Of a stretch of DNA of 64,000 nucleotides, positions 41,138-49,521 are shown one piece after another (position 1 is the stretch's first letter; the number at the start of each line of letters is the position of its first letter). Under the pieces are notes generated by a model, which searched no databases, was not told where the DNA came from, and saw nothing but the letters and a program-made list of their open reading frames with translations. Where the stretch lies: assembly GCF_007845645.1 (NCBI RefSeq), contig NZ_VCQV01000015.1, forward strand, positions 1 to 64,000, in the 5' to 3' direction. A program made the translations under genes and the position numbers. Source of the stretch: Leekyejoonella antrihumi. Its GTDB lineage: Bacteria > Actinomycetota > Actinomycetes > Actinomycetales > Dermatophilaceae.

Positions 41138-42718
41138 ATGGCTCGCGAGACCGTTGCGGGTGGTGTCCGGCTGGCCGAGTTGTTGGGTGTTATGTCCCTG
41201 GGTGTCGATCTGGGGATGGGCCAGCCGATGGAACATGTGTTGCGGCAGTGCCTCATAGCGCTACGCCTCGCAGAGCGTGCCGGGCTCGAGGAGCCCGAGC
41301 GGCTGGTCGTCTTCTACACCTCCCTGCTCGCCTGGGTCGGTTGTCACGTTGACGCCTACGAACAGGCCAAGTGGTTCGGCGACGACCGTGCGCTGAAGGC
41401 CGATTTCCGGCGGGTGGACTTCTCCGGTCCGACAGCCCAGAGGATGTTCATCGTGCGCCACCTCGGGACGGGGAAGTCGGCGTTTGAACGAGTTGGCGTG
41501 GGCGTCGACTTCGTCCGCGGGGGCGGAATCCAAGCCGCCCGGGACATGATCAGCAACCACTGGCGCGCCGCCGACGACCTGGCCGAGCGGTTGGGCCTGG
41601 ATGCTGCGGTGCGTCGCAGCGTCGGGCAGACCTTTGAACGCTGGGACGGTGCAGGGGTGCCCACGGGGGCCAAGGGCGCCGACGTCCTGACGACCTCGCA
41701 ACTGGTGAGCCTGGCCGATGTCGTGGAGGTATTTCATCGAGCCGGTGGTATCGACGCCGCCGTCGGGGTGGCCCGGCGGCGCAGCGGCACCCAGTTCGCG
41801 CCGCAGCTGGTGGACCTGTTCTGCCGGGAGGCCCGGCAACTGTTCGCCGACCTGGCGACGCCGACGAGTTGGGACGCGGTCCTCGCGGCGGAGCCCGGTT
41901 CTGGGATCCGGCTCTCCGACGCCGAGCTCGTGGCCGCTTTGGAGGCGGTCGCGGACTTCGTCGATCTCAAGTCCCCCTTCACTGTTGGCCACTCCCGCGC
42001 GGTCGCGGATCTCGCTGCGGCGGCGGCCCGTCATCATGGGCTCTCAGAAGCGGAGGCACACACTGTCCGACGGGCCGGCCTGGTCCATGACCTCGGGCGG
42101 CTCGGCGTCCCCAACACGATCTGGGACAAGCCGGGTGCGCTCACCGAGGTGGAGACCGAGCGGGTGCGGATGCACCCCTACCTGTCCGAACGGATGCTGG
42201 CCTTCTCCGGCGCGCTCGCACCGCTGGGGGCTATCGCGGTCCAGCATCATGAGCGGCTCGACGGGTCCGGCTATCCGCGCGGGCTGGCCGGAGACGCGCT
42301 GGACCCGGCGGGTCGGATCCTGGCCGCCGCCGACACCTATCGCGCGTGGCTGGAGCCGCGGCCGCACCGCCCCGCGGGAACCGTTGAGCAGGTTGCCACG
42401 AGACTGCGAGCCGAGGTCCGCGGCGGTCGGCTCGACGGTGGCGCCGTGGACGCGGTGCTGCGTGCTGCCGGTCACCGGGTCAGCGTGCGCACGCAGTGGC
42501 CGGCGGGACTCACGGCTCGCGAGGTGCAGGTGCTCCAGCTGGTGGCGCGTGGGCTCTCAAACCGGCAGATCGCCGACGAGCTGGTGATCTCCCGCAAGAC
42601 CGTGGGTAACCACGTCGAACACATCTACACCAAGATCGGCGTCTCCAACCGCGCGCTGGCCAGCCTTTTCGCGTCCAGGCACGCACTGATGAATGCCGTG
42701 ACGGCCGACTCGATCTGA
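41138..42718 (+). CDS. HD-GYP domain protein with C-terminal LuxR helix-turn-helix
   Basis: The product has 526 residues. The HD-GYP core is complete: GHSRAVADLAAAAARHHGL, VHDLGRLGVPNTIWDKPG near 316, HPYLSERML, and HHERLDGSGYPRGLAGDALD near 370. These are the metal-binding and GYP motifs of cyclic-di-GMP phosphodiesterases. The last 75 residues are a LuxR-type DNA-binding domain (LTAREVQVLQLVARGLSNRQ, then ISRKTVGNHVEHIYTKIGVS). The first 270 residues include a degenerate second HD-like part (ISNHWRAADDLAERLGLDAA, FERWDGAGVPTG). It may hydrolyse c-di-GMP or a related nucleotide and act directly on promoters. It starts nine bases after the permease. Confidence 0.88.
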   Translation: MARETVAGGVRLAELLGVMSLGVDLGMGQPMEHVLRQCLIALRLAERAGLEEPERLVVFYTSLLAWVGCHVDAYEQAKWFGDDRALKADFRRVDFSGPTAQRMFIVRHLGTGKSAFERVGVGVDFVRGGGIQAARDMISNHWRAADDLAERLGLDAAVRRSVGQTFERWDGAGVPTGAKGADVLTTSQLVSLADVVEVFHRAGGIDAAVGVARRRSGTQFAPQLVDLFCREARQLFADLATPTSWDAVLAAEPGSGIRLSDAELVAALEAVADFVDLKSPFTVGHSRAVADLAAAAARHHGLSEAEAHTVRRAGLVHDLGRLGVPNTIWDKPGALTEVETERVRMHPYLSERMLAFSGALAPLGAIAVQHHERLDGSGYPRGLAGDALDPAGRILAAADTYRAWLEPRPHRPAGTVEQVATRLRAEVRGGRLDGGAVDAVLRAAGHRVSVRTQWPAGLTAREVQVLQLVARGLSNRQIADELVISRKTVGNHVEHIYTKIGVSNRALASLFASRHALMNAVTADSI

Positions 42719-42758
42719 CGGGGTTTCACAATCGGCCGCCGGAGGATGGGCCGAAAAG

Positions 42759-42776
42759 ATGGGGTGGTCACCCCAT
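42759..42776. promoter_or_regulatory. Inverted repeat ATGGGGTG-GT-CACCCCAT
   Basis: Eight-base perfect arms separated by two bases lie about 80 bases before the methyltransferase start and 40 bases behind the HD-GYP-LuxR stop. The size and position fit an operator for a dimeric regulator, possibly the LuxR-type protein encoded next door. It is not followed by a T-run, so a terminator is less likely. Confidence 0.4.
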
Positions 42777-42855
42777 GTCCCGCGGCAAGGCCCCGCCTAG
42801 CGTCGAGCACGTGGCCCGGCACCCGGACCCGCTTCACGAAAGGGGACGATTGGCG

Positions 42856-43935
42856 ATGACCGAGGTAAAACAGTCCACCGAGGTGGACTTCGACAAGTTG
42901 ATGGCGTTCGTGTTCCATTGTGTCGACGAAGTCGGCGCAACCCTGAATGCCGCTCTCGTCGTCATGGGAGACAAACTTGGCTACTACCGGGCCATGGCAG
43001 CCTCGGGGCCAACCACACCCAGCCGGCTCGCCGAGAGCACCGCCACCACCGAGGCGTACGCGCGCGAATGGCTCAACGCCCAAGCGGCCGGTGCCACCGT
43101 TGACTACGACCCGGCGACCGGGCAGTACACCCTCCCGCCCGAGCAGACAGTCGCCTTCACCGACGAATCCAGCCCGGCGTATCTGCCCGGTTTGTTCCAG
43201 ATCGCACTGGGCACGGTTGCGGACGCTTCGAAGATCGTCGAGCTGGCCCGCAGCGGGTCAGGGCTCGGCTGGGACGAGCACACCCACGACGTACACGAGG
43301 GCTGCGAGCGATTCTTCCGACCCAGCTACAACGCCCACCTGGTGGCCGAGTGGCTGCCCGCGCTTGACGATGTGGTCACCAAGCTTGAGGCCGGCGCCCG
43401 AGTGGCCGACATCGGCTGTGGTTATGGCGCCTCAAGCATCATCATGGCCCAGGCCTTCCCCAACTCGACGTTCGTCGGCTATGACTATCACGCGGACTCG
43501 ATCGACTCGGCCCGCTCGCGGGCCCAGGCTGCAGGCGTCAGCAACCGGGTGCGCTTCGACGTGGCATCTGCCACCTCGTTCGCCGGAACGGGCTTCGATC
43601 TGGTCACCACCTTCGACGCGTTGCACGACATGGGCGACCCCGTCGGTGCGGCGCGGCAGGTACGCCGCAGCCTCGCCGAGACCGGCACGTGGATGATCGT
43701 CGAGCCCATGGCCGGCGACCACGTCCAGGACAACCTCAATCCGGTCGGGCGTGCCTACTACGGATTCTCGACTCTGCTGTGCACCCCCGCCTCACTCTCG
43801 CAGGAGGTCGGGCTGGCGCTCGGAACCCAGGCCGGCCCGGCCCGGATCAAGGACATCGTGACCGAGGGCGGGTTCACTCGCTTCACCAAGGTGGCCCACA
43901 CACCCTTCCACCAGGTACTGGAAGTCAGGCCGTGA
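42856..43935 (+). CDS. SAM-dependent methyltransferase with winged-helix N-terminus
   Basis: The product has 359 residues. Residues 20-100 resemble the dimerisation/winged-helix region of methyltransferases that carry a degenerate HTH (YYRAMAASGPTTPSRLAEST, EWLNAQAAGATVDYDPATGQ). The class I SAM-binding core follows: ARVADIGCGYGASSIIMAQA near 183, FVGYDYHADSIDSAR, and DLVTTFDALHDMGDPVGAAR. The acceptor is unknown; small-molecule or lipid methylation is likely. ATG at 42856 has an AAAGGGG site; an in-frame ATG 81 bases earlier lies on the palindrome and has no ribosome site. An inverted repeat upstream may control it. Confidence 0.82.
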   Translation: MTEVKQSTEVDFDKLMAFVFHCVDEVGATLNAALVVMGDKLGYYRAMAASGPTTPSRLAESTATTEAYAREWLNAQAAGATVDYDPATGQYTLPPEQTVAFTDESSPAYLPGLFQIALGTVADASKIVELARSGSGLGWDEHTHDVHEGCERFFRPSYNAHLVAEWLPALDDVVTKLEAGARVADIGCGYGASSIIMAQAFPNSTFVGYDYHADSIDSARSRAQAAGVSNRVRFDVASATSFAGTGFDLVTTFDALHDMGDPVGAARQVRRSLAETGTWMIVEPMAGDHVQDNLNPVGRAYYGFSTLLCTPASLSQEVGLALGTQAGPARIKDIVTEGGFTRFTKVAHTPFHQVLEVRP

Positions 43936-44067
43936 CCACCTGCCCGACCGTGGGCGTGGCTGAGCGGCGCATCTGGTGGTGTGTCGAGCTGAGCTGAGGG
44001 ACGTATCAGCGGGGTCCACGGCGCCTCCTTGCTGGTAATACCTCGTCCAAAGATCAAGGAGATTGCG

Positions 44068-44475
44068 ATGAGCGACATTACGAATCTGGAGTTGACGATC
44101 GTGACCGGTGGCGACGACCTGCGGGCAGACAGCTCTGCGACGGCCTACGTCATCGTTGTGGACGGCAATCGGACTCGGGAGTATTCGACCCAGTTGAAGT
44201 CTGAGACCGACTCGAGCTGGGGTAACGACAGCTCGCATGGTCCGATCGTCTGGAACATGGCCCCGGGCGTCACGAGCGACAACCTGTCCCGACTCGGGAT
44301 TCGGCTGCACGCCCACGAGGACGCCACTGAGACTCCTGACAACTGGGACATCACCAGCGTGCTGGTCACCTACCCCGGTGACGGTGGCGGGCAGGTGACC
44401 CTCGTGGACCTCTCGGGTGGGCCGCTGGTGCGTCTGACCGGAAGCGAACCGTTCTGGGAGACCGATGTCAACTGA
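44068..44475 (+). CDS. Small beta-sandwich (TGGDDLR-type) protein
   Basis: The product has 135 residues with no signal peptide or membrane helix. IVTGGDDLRADSSATAYVIV, SSWGNDSSHGPIVWN and ETPDNWDITSVLVTYPGDGG match a beta-sandwich module that I have seen attached to the C-termini of secreted actinobacterial hydrolases. Here it stands alone. AAGGAG lies six bases before the ATG, so it should be well translated. It may bind carbohydrate, lipid or calcium through its acidic loops. No family name or function can be given with confidence. Confidence 0.7.
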   Translation: MSDITNLELTIVTGGDDLRADSSATAYVIVVDGNRTREYSTQLKSETDSSWGNDSSHGPIVWNMAPGVTSDNLSRLGIRLHAHEDATETPDNWDITSVLVTYPGDGGGQVTLVDLSGGPLVRLTGSEPFWETDVN

Positions 44476-44677
44476 GCCGAACACCACGAACTGCAGGTGA
44501 ACTACAGTCCGCCGCTGCGCGTGGAGTCGAGTCGTCCACACACCGTGTGGGCGTCCCGCTACGCCTGATCAGCAACTCTCTTCTGGAGGCCGGTCTCCTC
44601 CGCCTGTGGGACGGAATGCGCGAACCTGCCGATGGGCTGGCGTTGGCGCGGTTGGGAACCGCCGGCTGGTGCCGCGG

Positions 44678-45244
44678 TTAGCTGCGGAGCATCGTCCAGA
44701 GTGTCGGGCCGTTTTCTGGGAGCGAGATCTCCTGGATCACGGCGAACCCGAATCGCTGGTAGAGCGGCACGTTCCGTTGGTTGCTGCTCTCCAGGTAGGC
44801 CGGTCCGTCGATGCTCGCCAGGCGCTGCTCCAGCAGGGCCGACCCGGCGCCTGTTCCCGGCGTCGGAGCGCCGATCGCCGCGAGATACCAGAACTGCCCG
44901 GACGGCCTGGCTCGCGTGAAGGCGCGCTCAAGCTCAACGCCGCGGCGGTAACCCGACCCCATCGCGAAGAACAGCCTCGACAATCCCACGAGCCCTTGCC
45001 GCATCGACACGCTGTGGACGGGTGGATCCCACAAGGCGGCCCCCACCGGTTCGCCGTTGTCCGACGCGATGTCGGCGCAACCGGGAGCGGCATGCAGGTG
45101 AAGGGTAAGGGCTCGAAACATCTGAATGTCGCGGCGAGGCTTCGGCATCAGCCAGCGGACCACGGGATCGTCGGCGAACGCGGCGGCCAACACGACGCTG
45201 ATGGCCCGGCGGTCCTGGGCGGTGGCTTTGCGGACCTCCAGCAT
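44678..45244 (-). CDS. GNAT family N-acetyltransferase
   Basis: The product has 188 residues. MLEVRKATAQDRRAISVVLA, AAFADDPVVRWLMPKPRRD, WYLAAIGAPTPGTGAGSALL (acetyl-CoA pyrophosphate loop, GTGAG variant of Q/RxxGxG/A) and YLESSNQRNVPLYQRFGFAV define a GNAT enzyme of the kind found beside small-molecule resistance and metabolism genes. The substrate is unknown. ATG at 45244 is preferred; an earlier start adds 16 residues. No good ribosome site is seen, so the transcript may be leaderless. Confidence 0.82.
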   Translation of the reverse strand: MLEVRKATAQDRRAISVVLAAAFADDPVVRWLMPKPRRDIQMFRALTLHLHAAPGCADIASDNGEPVGAALWDPPVHSVSMRQGLVGLSRLFFAMGSGYRRGVELERAFTRARPSGQFWYLAAIGAPTPGTGAGSALLEQRLASIDGPAYLESSNQRNVPLYQRFGFAVIQEISLPENGPTLWTMLRS

Positions 45245-45351
45245 GGCCAAGAGTCTATAGCTGCGGGATACAGGCCACGTAAGACAAAGCAAGCTCGAAC
45301 ACCCGCACGCGCCGACGAGCGGCGGTGCGCCCTGCCCATATGACGATCGGG

Positions 45352-45661
45352 TTACGGAACTGTGCGGAGGTCGGCGCTGAACACGAGGGCATCGCCGCCA
45401 GGCCCTCGCCTTCGACGTCTTGGATCGTCAGACCGCAGTCCCCGATGAGCGTGCCGTCGGCGAGTTCGATGAACTATGCTCGCGGGCGTGATCGACAGCT
45501 TCCTTGATCGAACGCTCGGCGTCCGACCGCAAAAGGACCGCACGTCGAAGCTCCGCGAACGCAGCCGGATCTCGCTCGTCCGCGGCAGATGGCTCGTAGT
45601 TCTCGAATCGCTTGGCCAGTTCGTCGGCATGGTCGAGGATCTCTTGGACCGAACGCGGCAT
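45352..45661 (-). pseudogene. Truncated small helical (antitoxin-like) gene joined to a GNAT fragment
   Basis: ATG at 45661 (GAGGTG upstream) begins MPRSVQEILDHADELAKRFE and continues SAADERDPAAFAELRRAVLL to EAVDHAREH, a small acidic helical protein I associate with an actinobacterial antitoxin-like family. At about 45475 this breaks off. The next bases in another frame read FIELADGTLIGDCGLTIQDV, which is the middle of a GNAT acetyltransferase, and that also decays by 45390. The two pieces are clearly from different genes, so a deletion has fused them. The short open frame ending at 45428 may still be expressed. The stretch 45662-45913 holds no convincing gene. Confidence 0.6.
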
Positions 45662-45913
45662 GATCATCACCTCAGGAACTTCTCGCGCGCTCTCCGCAAT
45701 GATCGGATCGCCGGGCACCCTTACAAGCTACCTTGTGACCGTGGTCGAGCAACCCGACGCGGAGCACCTCGAACGTCACTCGGCGTCGAGCTCGTCAAGG
45801 TGGCCGAGGAGTCCTCGGTCGACTCGTGAATCTCCACGCGGTCGGCAGCGACGTGCTCGTCGACCTCACCCACCGCAAGGGGAACCCTCGGTTCGAGCGG
45901 TCGTCCGCACGCC

Positions 45914-46400
45914 GGTGGTCTCCCTTACGGTCTGCTACGTGGTGCGCAAAACGGTGAAGCTCCTACTTGTCGACTCCGAGCAGCGCCTACTTCTGGTGTG
46001 TGGGCGAGATCCGGAAACGGGCATGTGTCGCTGGTACCCGGTGGGTGGCGGCATCGAGTCCGACGTGTCCTCGGCGCGGGCCGCGAGTCGCGAGGCATGG
46101 GAGGAGACCGGTTTCGAAGGGCTGACCAACGGCACCACGTGTGGACGCGCGAGGCGACGTACACCTACGCCGGCCAGACCATTGACGTGCACGAAACCTG
46201 GCTGCACTACCTTGATCGACCACTTCGAGCCCGCCCCGACAAGGCTCACCGAGTACGAGAAGAAGAGCATTGTCGACTTTCGCTGGTGGGCCGCAGACGA
46301 GTTGCGAGCGACGCACGAGTCGGTCTTCCCGCCGACCTCGGCGACCACTCGGGGTCAGCTGCCCGATCCGGTGAAGTTGCCAGAAGGCTCTGCCTGCCGG
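45914..46400 (+). pseudogene. Frameshifted NUDIX hydrolase
   Basis: The first part reads VKLLLVDSEQRLLLVCGRDP, CRWYPVGGGIESDVSSARAA and SREAWEETGFEGL, a Nudix box in which the glutamate ahead of the 7-residue spacer is replaced by valine. Near 46137 the frame changes to VWTREATYTYAGQTIDVHET, and near 46212 it returns to LIDHFEPAPTRLTEYEKKSI and VDFRWWAADELRATHE. At least two single-base shifts are therefore needed to restore the enzyme. Sequencing error is possible, but this is the same 1 kb that holds other broken genes. It ends against the converging yjbQ gene. Confidence 0.75.
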
Positions 46401-46401
46401 C

Positions 46402-46806
46402 TCAGCCGGCGAGAAACGAGAAGCGCACGGTGCGAACCGGGTTGTCGACGTTCAGGTCGACGAGGCAGACGCTCTGCCAGGTGCCGAGCGCCATGCGCCC
46501 ATCGACGACGGGGATCGTTGCATGGGGGGCCAGCAACGCCGGCATCACGTGCGTGCGGCCATGGCCGGCACTCCCATGATGATGCTTCCAGCGGTTGTCG
46601 GCAGGCAGCAGGTCACCGAGCGCGGCCAGCAGGTCATCGTCGCTGCCCGCGCCGGTCTCGATGATCGCGATGCCGGCCGTGGCGTGCGGCACGAAGAGAT
46701 TCAGCAGGCCGTCCGCCCCGTCCGGGATCATCTCCTGACAGTCGGAGGTCAGGTCCAGCACAACCTCCCGGTCGCCGGTGCGAAAGTCACGAGTCTGTGT
46801 CTGCAT
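46402..46806 (-). CDS. yjbQ: YjbQ / UPF0047 family protein
   Basis: The product has 134 residues and is a compact UPF0047 domain. FVPHATAGIAIIETGAGSDD, RWKHHHGSAGHGRTHVMPAL and GTWQSVCLVDLNVDNPVRTV contain the conserved acidic and histidine residues that line the presumed metal site. Some family members have been reported to have weak thiamine-phosphate synthase activity, but the true role is unclear. ATG at 46806 is preferred over ATGs three and fourteen codons upstream. It lies 38 bases behind benE on the same strand and may share its transcript. Confidence 0.9.
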   Translation of the reverse strand: MQTQTRDFRTGDREVVLDLTSDCQEMIPDGADGLLNLFVPHATAGIAIIETGAGSDDDLLAALGDLLPADNRWKHHHGSAGHGRTHVMPALLAPHATIPVVDGRMALGTWQSVCLVDLNVDNPVRTVRFSFLAG

Positions 46807-46844
46807 ACGGCCCATGCTCGCACTTCGGCGCCCGAGCGTCGGCC

Positions 46845-48125
46845 TCACTCACGCGTCTCTCGGGGAGCGCGACGACGGTTCAGCACGATCTCGGCCGCGC
46901 CACCGAGCACCAGACCCCAGAAGGCCGAGCCGACTCCGAGAAGGGTGAGCCCGGATGCCGTGGCCAAGAAGGTGATCAGGGCCGGTTCACACCGCGTGGT
47001 GTCGGCCAGGCTGGCGCCCAGGGAGCCGATCAGCGCGCCGAGCAGAGCCAGGCCGGCCACCGTGGCAATCAGTCCGGGCGGCAGGTCCGTGAACACTGCG
47101 GTCAGCACCGAGGCGAACGTCCCCACCAGGATGTAGAACACGCCGCACGCGACTCCGGCGACGTAGCGGCGGCGCGGGTCGGGGTGCGCGGTCGGGCCGG
47201 AGCAGATCGCTGCGGTGATCGACGACAGGTTCAGCCCGTGTGACCCGAACGGGGCGAACACCAGCGAGGCGACCCCGGTCGCCGTGATGAGCCGACGGTC
47301 GTCGCAGTCGTAGCCGAACGACCGGGAGACGGCGACGCCAGCCGCGTTCTGCGCCGTCATGGTGACGATGAACAGTGGCAGCCCGATGCCGATCACCGCC
47401 GACAGCGAGAAGGCCGGAGTCGTCCAGTGCGGCTGCGCCAGGCCCACGGCCAGGCCCGCGGTGTGCAACCGGCCGGCCAGCACCGCGGCGAGCACCCCGC
47501 ACGCCAGGGCAAGGGGCACCGACCATCGGTCGCTGATCCGCTTGCCCACCAGGTAGCCGAGCACCGCGGCGCCCGGGACGACCAGGTGACCGCCGCTGCC
47601 GGAGACCGCGTCGATGCAGAACGGCAGCAGGATGCCGGCCAGCATCGCGGACACCAGTGGCGCCGGGATCGCCCGCATCAGCCGTCCGAACCATCCGCTG
47701 ATGCCGACGAACACCACCGCAAGAGCCGAGACGAGGTAGGCGCCGATCACCGTGGCATAGGAGAAGTGGTCGATGCTGGTGACCAGTAGCGCGGAGCCCG
47801 GCGTGGACCAGGCCGCGATGGCCGGAGTGCGGGTCCACAGGCTGAGCCCCAGGCACAGCACCCCGCTGCCGACACCGATCGCCCACAACCACGACGTGGT
47901 CTGGGCCGCGGTGAGATGACCCGCCGACGCGGCCTGCAGAATGATCACCGAAGGTCCGGCAAAGGCCACCACGACGGCGATGAGACCGGCCAGCCAGGCC
48001 GACACCGACATGTCGTGGAGCAGTGCGGTCAGCAGCCCGCGTCGATCCGCATCGCGCGGACCGGGATCGGCGGCGCCCGGTAGCGGTGCGCCCGTCTCGA
48101 CGATAGCGCTACTCTGATCTGTCAT
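46845..48125 (-). CDS. benE: Benzoate/H+ symporter (BenE family)
   Basis: The product has 426 residues with about twelve transmembrane helices. FAGPSVIILQAASAGHLTAA, SLWTRTPAIAAWSTPGSALL, VVFVGISGWFGRLMRAIPAP, FIVTMTAQNAAGVAV and AAICSGPTAHPDPRRRYVAG are BenE-family stretches. It imports benzoate or a similar aromatic acid. The start ATG occupies 48125-48123 and shares the palindrome CATG with the ATG of the divergent MocR gene. Each mRNA must therefore be leaderless or start within the other gene. The earlier in-frame starts lie antisense to mocR and are rejected. Confidence 0.92.
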   Translation of the reverse strand: MTDQSSAIVETGAPLPGAADPGPRDADRRGLLTALLHDMSVSAWLAGLIAVVVAFAGPSVIILQAASAGHLTAAQTTSWLWAIGVGSGVLCLGLSLWTRTPAIAAWSTPGSALLVTSIDHFSYATVIGAYLVSALAVVFVGISGWFGRLMRAIPAPLVSAMLAGILLPFCIDAVSGSGGHLVVPGAAVLGYLVGKRISDRWSVPLALACGVLAAVLAGRLHTAGLAVGLAQPHWTTPAFSLSAVIGIGLPLFIVTMTAQNAAGVAVSRSFGYDCDDRRLITATGVASLVFAPFGSHGLNLSSITAAICSGPTAHPDPRRRYVAGVACGVFYILVGTFASVLTAVFTDLPPGLIATVAGLALLGALIGSLGASLADTTRCEPALITFLATASGLTLLGVGSAFWGLVLGGAAEIVLNRRRAPRETRE

Positions 48126-48145
48126 GAGCAACGATAGCAGCGTAG
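48104..48145. promoter_or_regulatory. Divergent start region with paired -10-like boxes
   Basis: On the plus strand TACTCT (48110-48115) lies eight bases before the ATG at 48124. On the minus strand TATCGT (48136-48131) lies five bases before the ATG at 48125. Both spacings suit transcription starting at or next to the start codon, giving leaderless messages from both strands. Binding of the MocR protein here could control both genes at once. Confidence 0.45.
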
Positions 48146-49509
48146 GTCGGGTTGTTCGCGAGCTGCGCTCGCTCGCTGAGACGGGGTCGCCGGGTGACCA
48201 GCTGCCCAGCACCCGCAGCCTGGTCACCAGGCTCCAGGTCAGTCCGGTGACCGTGTCCCAGGCGACCGCCTCGCTGGTCGCCGCCGGAGTGCTGACGAGC
48301 GTGCCGGGTCGGGGCGTCTTCATCGCACCCCGCAGCACCCGACATACACATGACTTTGCCTGGCAGAGTGTGACACTCGGATCACAGATGCTCGATGTCC
48401 AACCCATCCGCGCCCTCCAGACCGATGCCGACCCGTCGGTGCGCAACCTGAACTCCGGCTACATCAGCGCAGACCTGCAGCCTCGGCGGGAGCTCATGGC
48501 GGCCGCCACGCGGGCCCTGCGTCGCCCCTCCGGGTGGAGCACGGCACCACCGGAAGGGATCCATGAGCTGCGGCAGCTCTTTGCCGCCGACCTCGGCACC
48601 GATACTGCCGACGTGCTCATCACCCCCGGGACGCAGGCGGCCCTCAACTCGGCCTTCCGGTCCCTCGCGTCGCCCGGCCAGACGGTGCTGCTGGAGGAGC
48701 CCACCTACCCCGGCGCCATCGTGGCGGCACGGGCCGCCGGGCTGCAGATCACCCCGGTCCCCACCGATCGGGACGGGCTGCGACCCGCACTGCTGCGCAG
48801 CGCGCTGGCCGCCACCGGCGCGCGGGTCGTGCTGACCCAGCCGGCCTTCGCCAACCCCACCGGGCACACCCTCGCGGCGACCCGCCGAGCCGAAGTGCTC
48901 GACGCAGTAGCCGCAGCTGGAGCGTTCCTCATCGAGGACGACTGGGCGCGCGACCTCGCACTGGACGCCCCCGCTCCCCCACCGCTGTTTCGCGACGACC
49001 GGGACGGTCATGTCATCTATCTGCGCTCACTGACCAAGTCGGCCTCACCGAGTATGCGGGTGGGGGCCGTCGCGGCCCGCGGCCCGGTGCGGGAGCGTCT
49101 GGTCGACTCCCGGCTGGCCGAAGACCTGTTCGTGCCACGGCCCCTGCAGGAGATCGCGATCGAGCTGCTCAGCTCACCCGCCTGGCCCCGGCACCTGCGG
49201 CGCCTGCACGCCCAGCTGCGCGGGCGACGTGACGCCCTGGTCTCCGCCCTGCACCAACAGGTGCCACAGATCACGGTTGACTCTGTGCCACAGGGCGGTT
49301 CGCATCTTTGGGCACGCGTGGCCACCAGCCTCTCCGAGACCGAGCTGGTCGCCGCAGCGCACGCCGCCGGCATGGTCATCGGACCCGGCACCCAGTTCCA
49401 CACCGGCGAGGTCGCCGGCCTTCAGCTGCGACTGAGCTTCGGCGCCGCGCCGCAGGACGAGCTGCGGGCCGGAGCCGGGCTGCTCGCGCGGCTTCTCGCC
49501 GACGGTTGA
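48124..49509 (+). CDS. MocR-type GntR/aminotransferase transcriptional regulator
   Basis: The product has 461 residues. An N-terminal GntR winged helix (LPSTRSLVTRLQVSPVTVSQ, then VPGRGVFIAP) is fused to a full-length fold-type I aminotransferase domain. That domain contains LITPGTQAALNSAFRSLASP, LEEPTYPGAIVAARAAG, FLIEDDWARDLAL and the PLP lysine motif RSLTKSASPSMRVGAVAARG near residue 304. MocR proteins bind PLP and usually control a divergent gene, here benE. The product is therefore the likely regulator of the transporter. Effector identity is unknown. Confidence 0.92.
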   Translation: MSNDSSVGRVVRELRSLAETGSPGDQLPSTRSLVTRLQVSPVTVSQATASLVAAGVLTSVPGRGVFIAPRSTRHTHDFAWQSVTLGSQMLDVQPIRALQTDADPSVRNLNSGYISADLQPRRELMAAATRALRRPSGWSTAPPEGIHELRQLFAADLGTDTADVLITPGTQAALNSAFRSLASPGQTVLLEEPTYPGAIVAARAAGLQITPVPTDRDGLRPALLRSALAATGARVVLTQPAFANPTGHTLAATRRAEVLDAVAAAGAFLIEDDWARDLALDAPAPPPLFRDDRDGHVIYLRSLTKSASPSMRVGAVAARGPVRERLVDSRLAEDLFVPRPLQEIAIELLSSPAWPRHLRRLHAQLRGRRDALVSALHQQVPQITVDSVPQGGSHLWARVATSLSETELVAAAHAAGMVIGPGTQFHTGEVAGLQLRLSFGAAPQDELRAGAGLLARLLADG

Positions 49510-49521
49510 TCCGGCCGGCCG

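Noticed and set aside
44606-45343. Plus-strand open frame of 245 codons over the GNAT gene
   Set aside because: Antisense to a clear GNAT acetyltransferase and without recognisable motifs.
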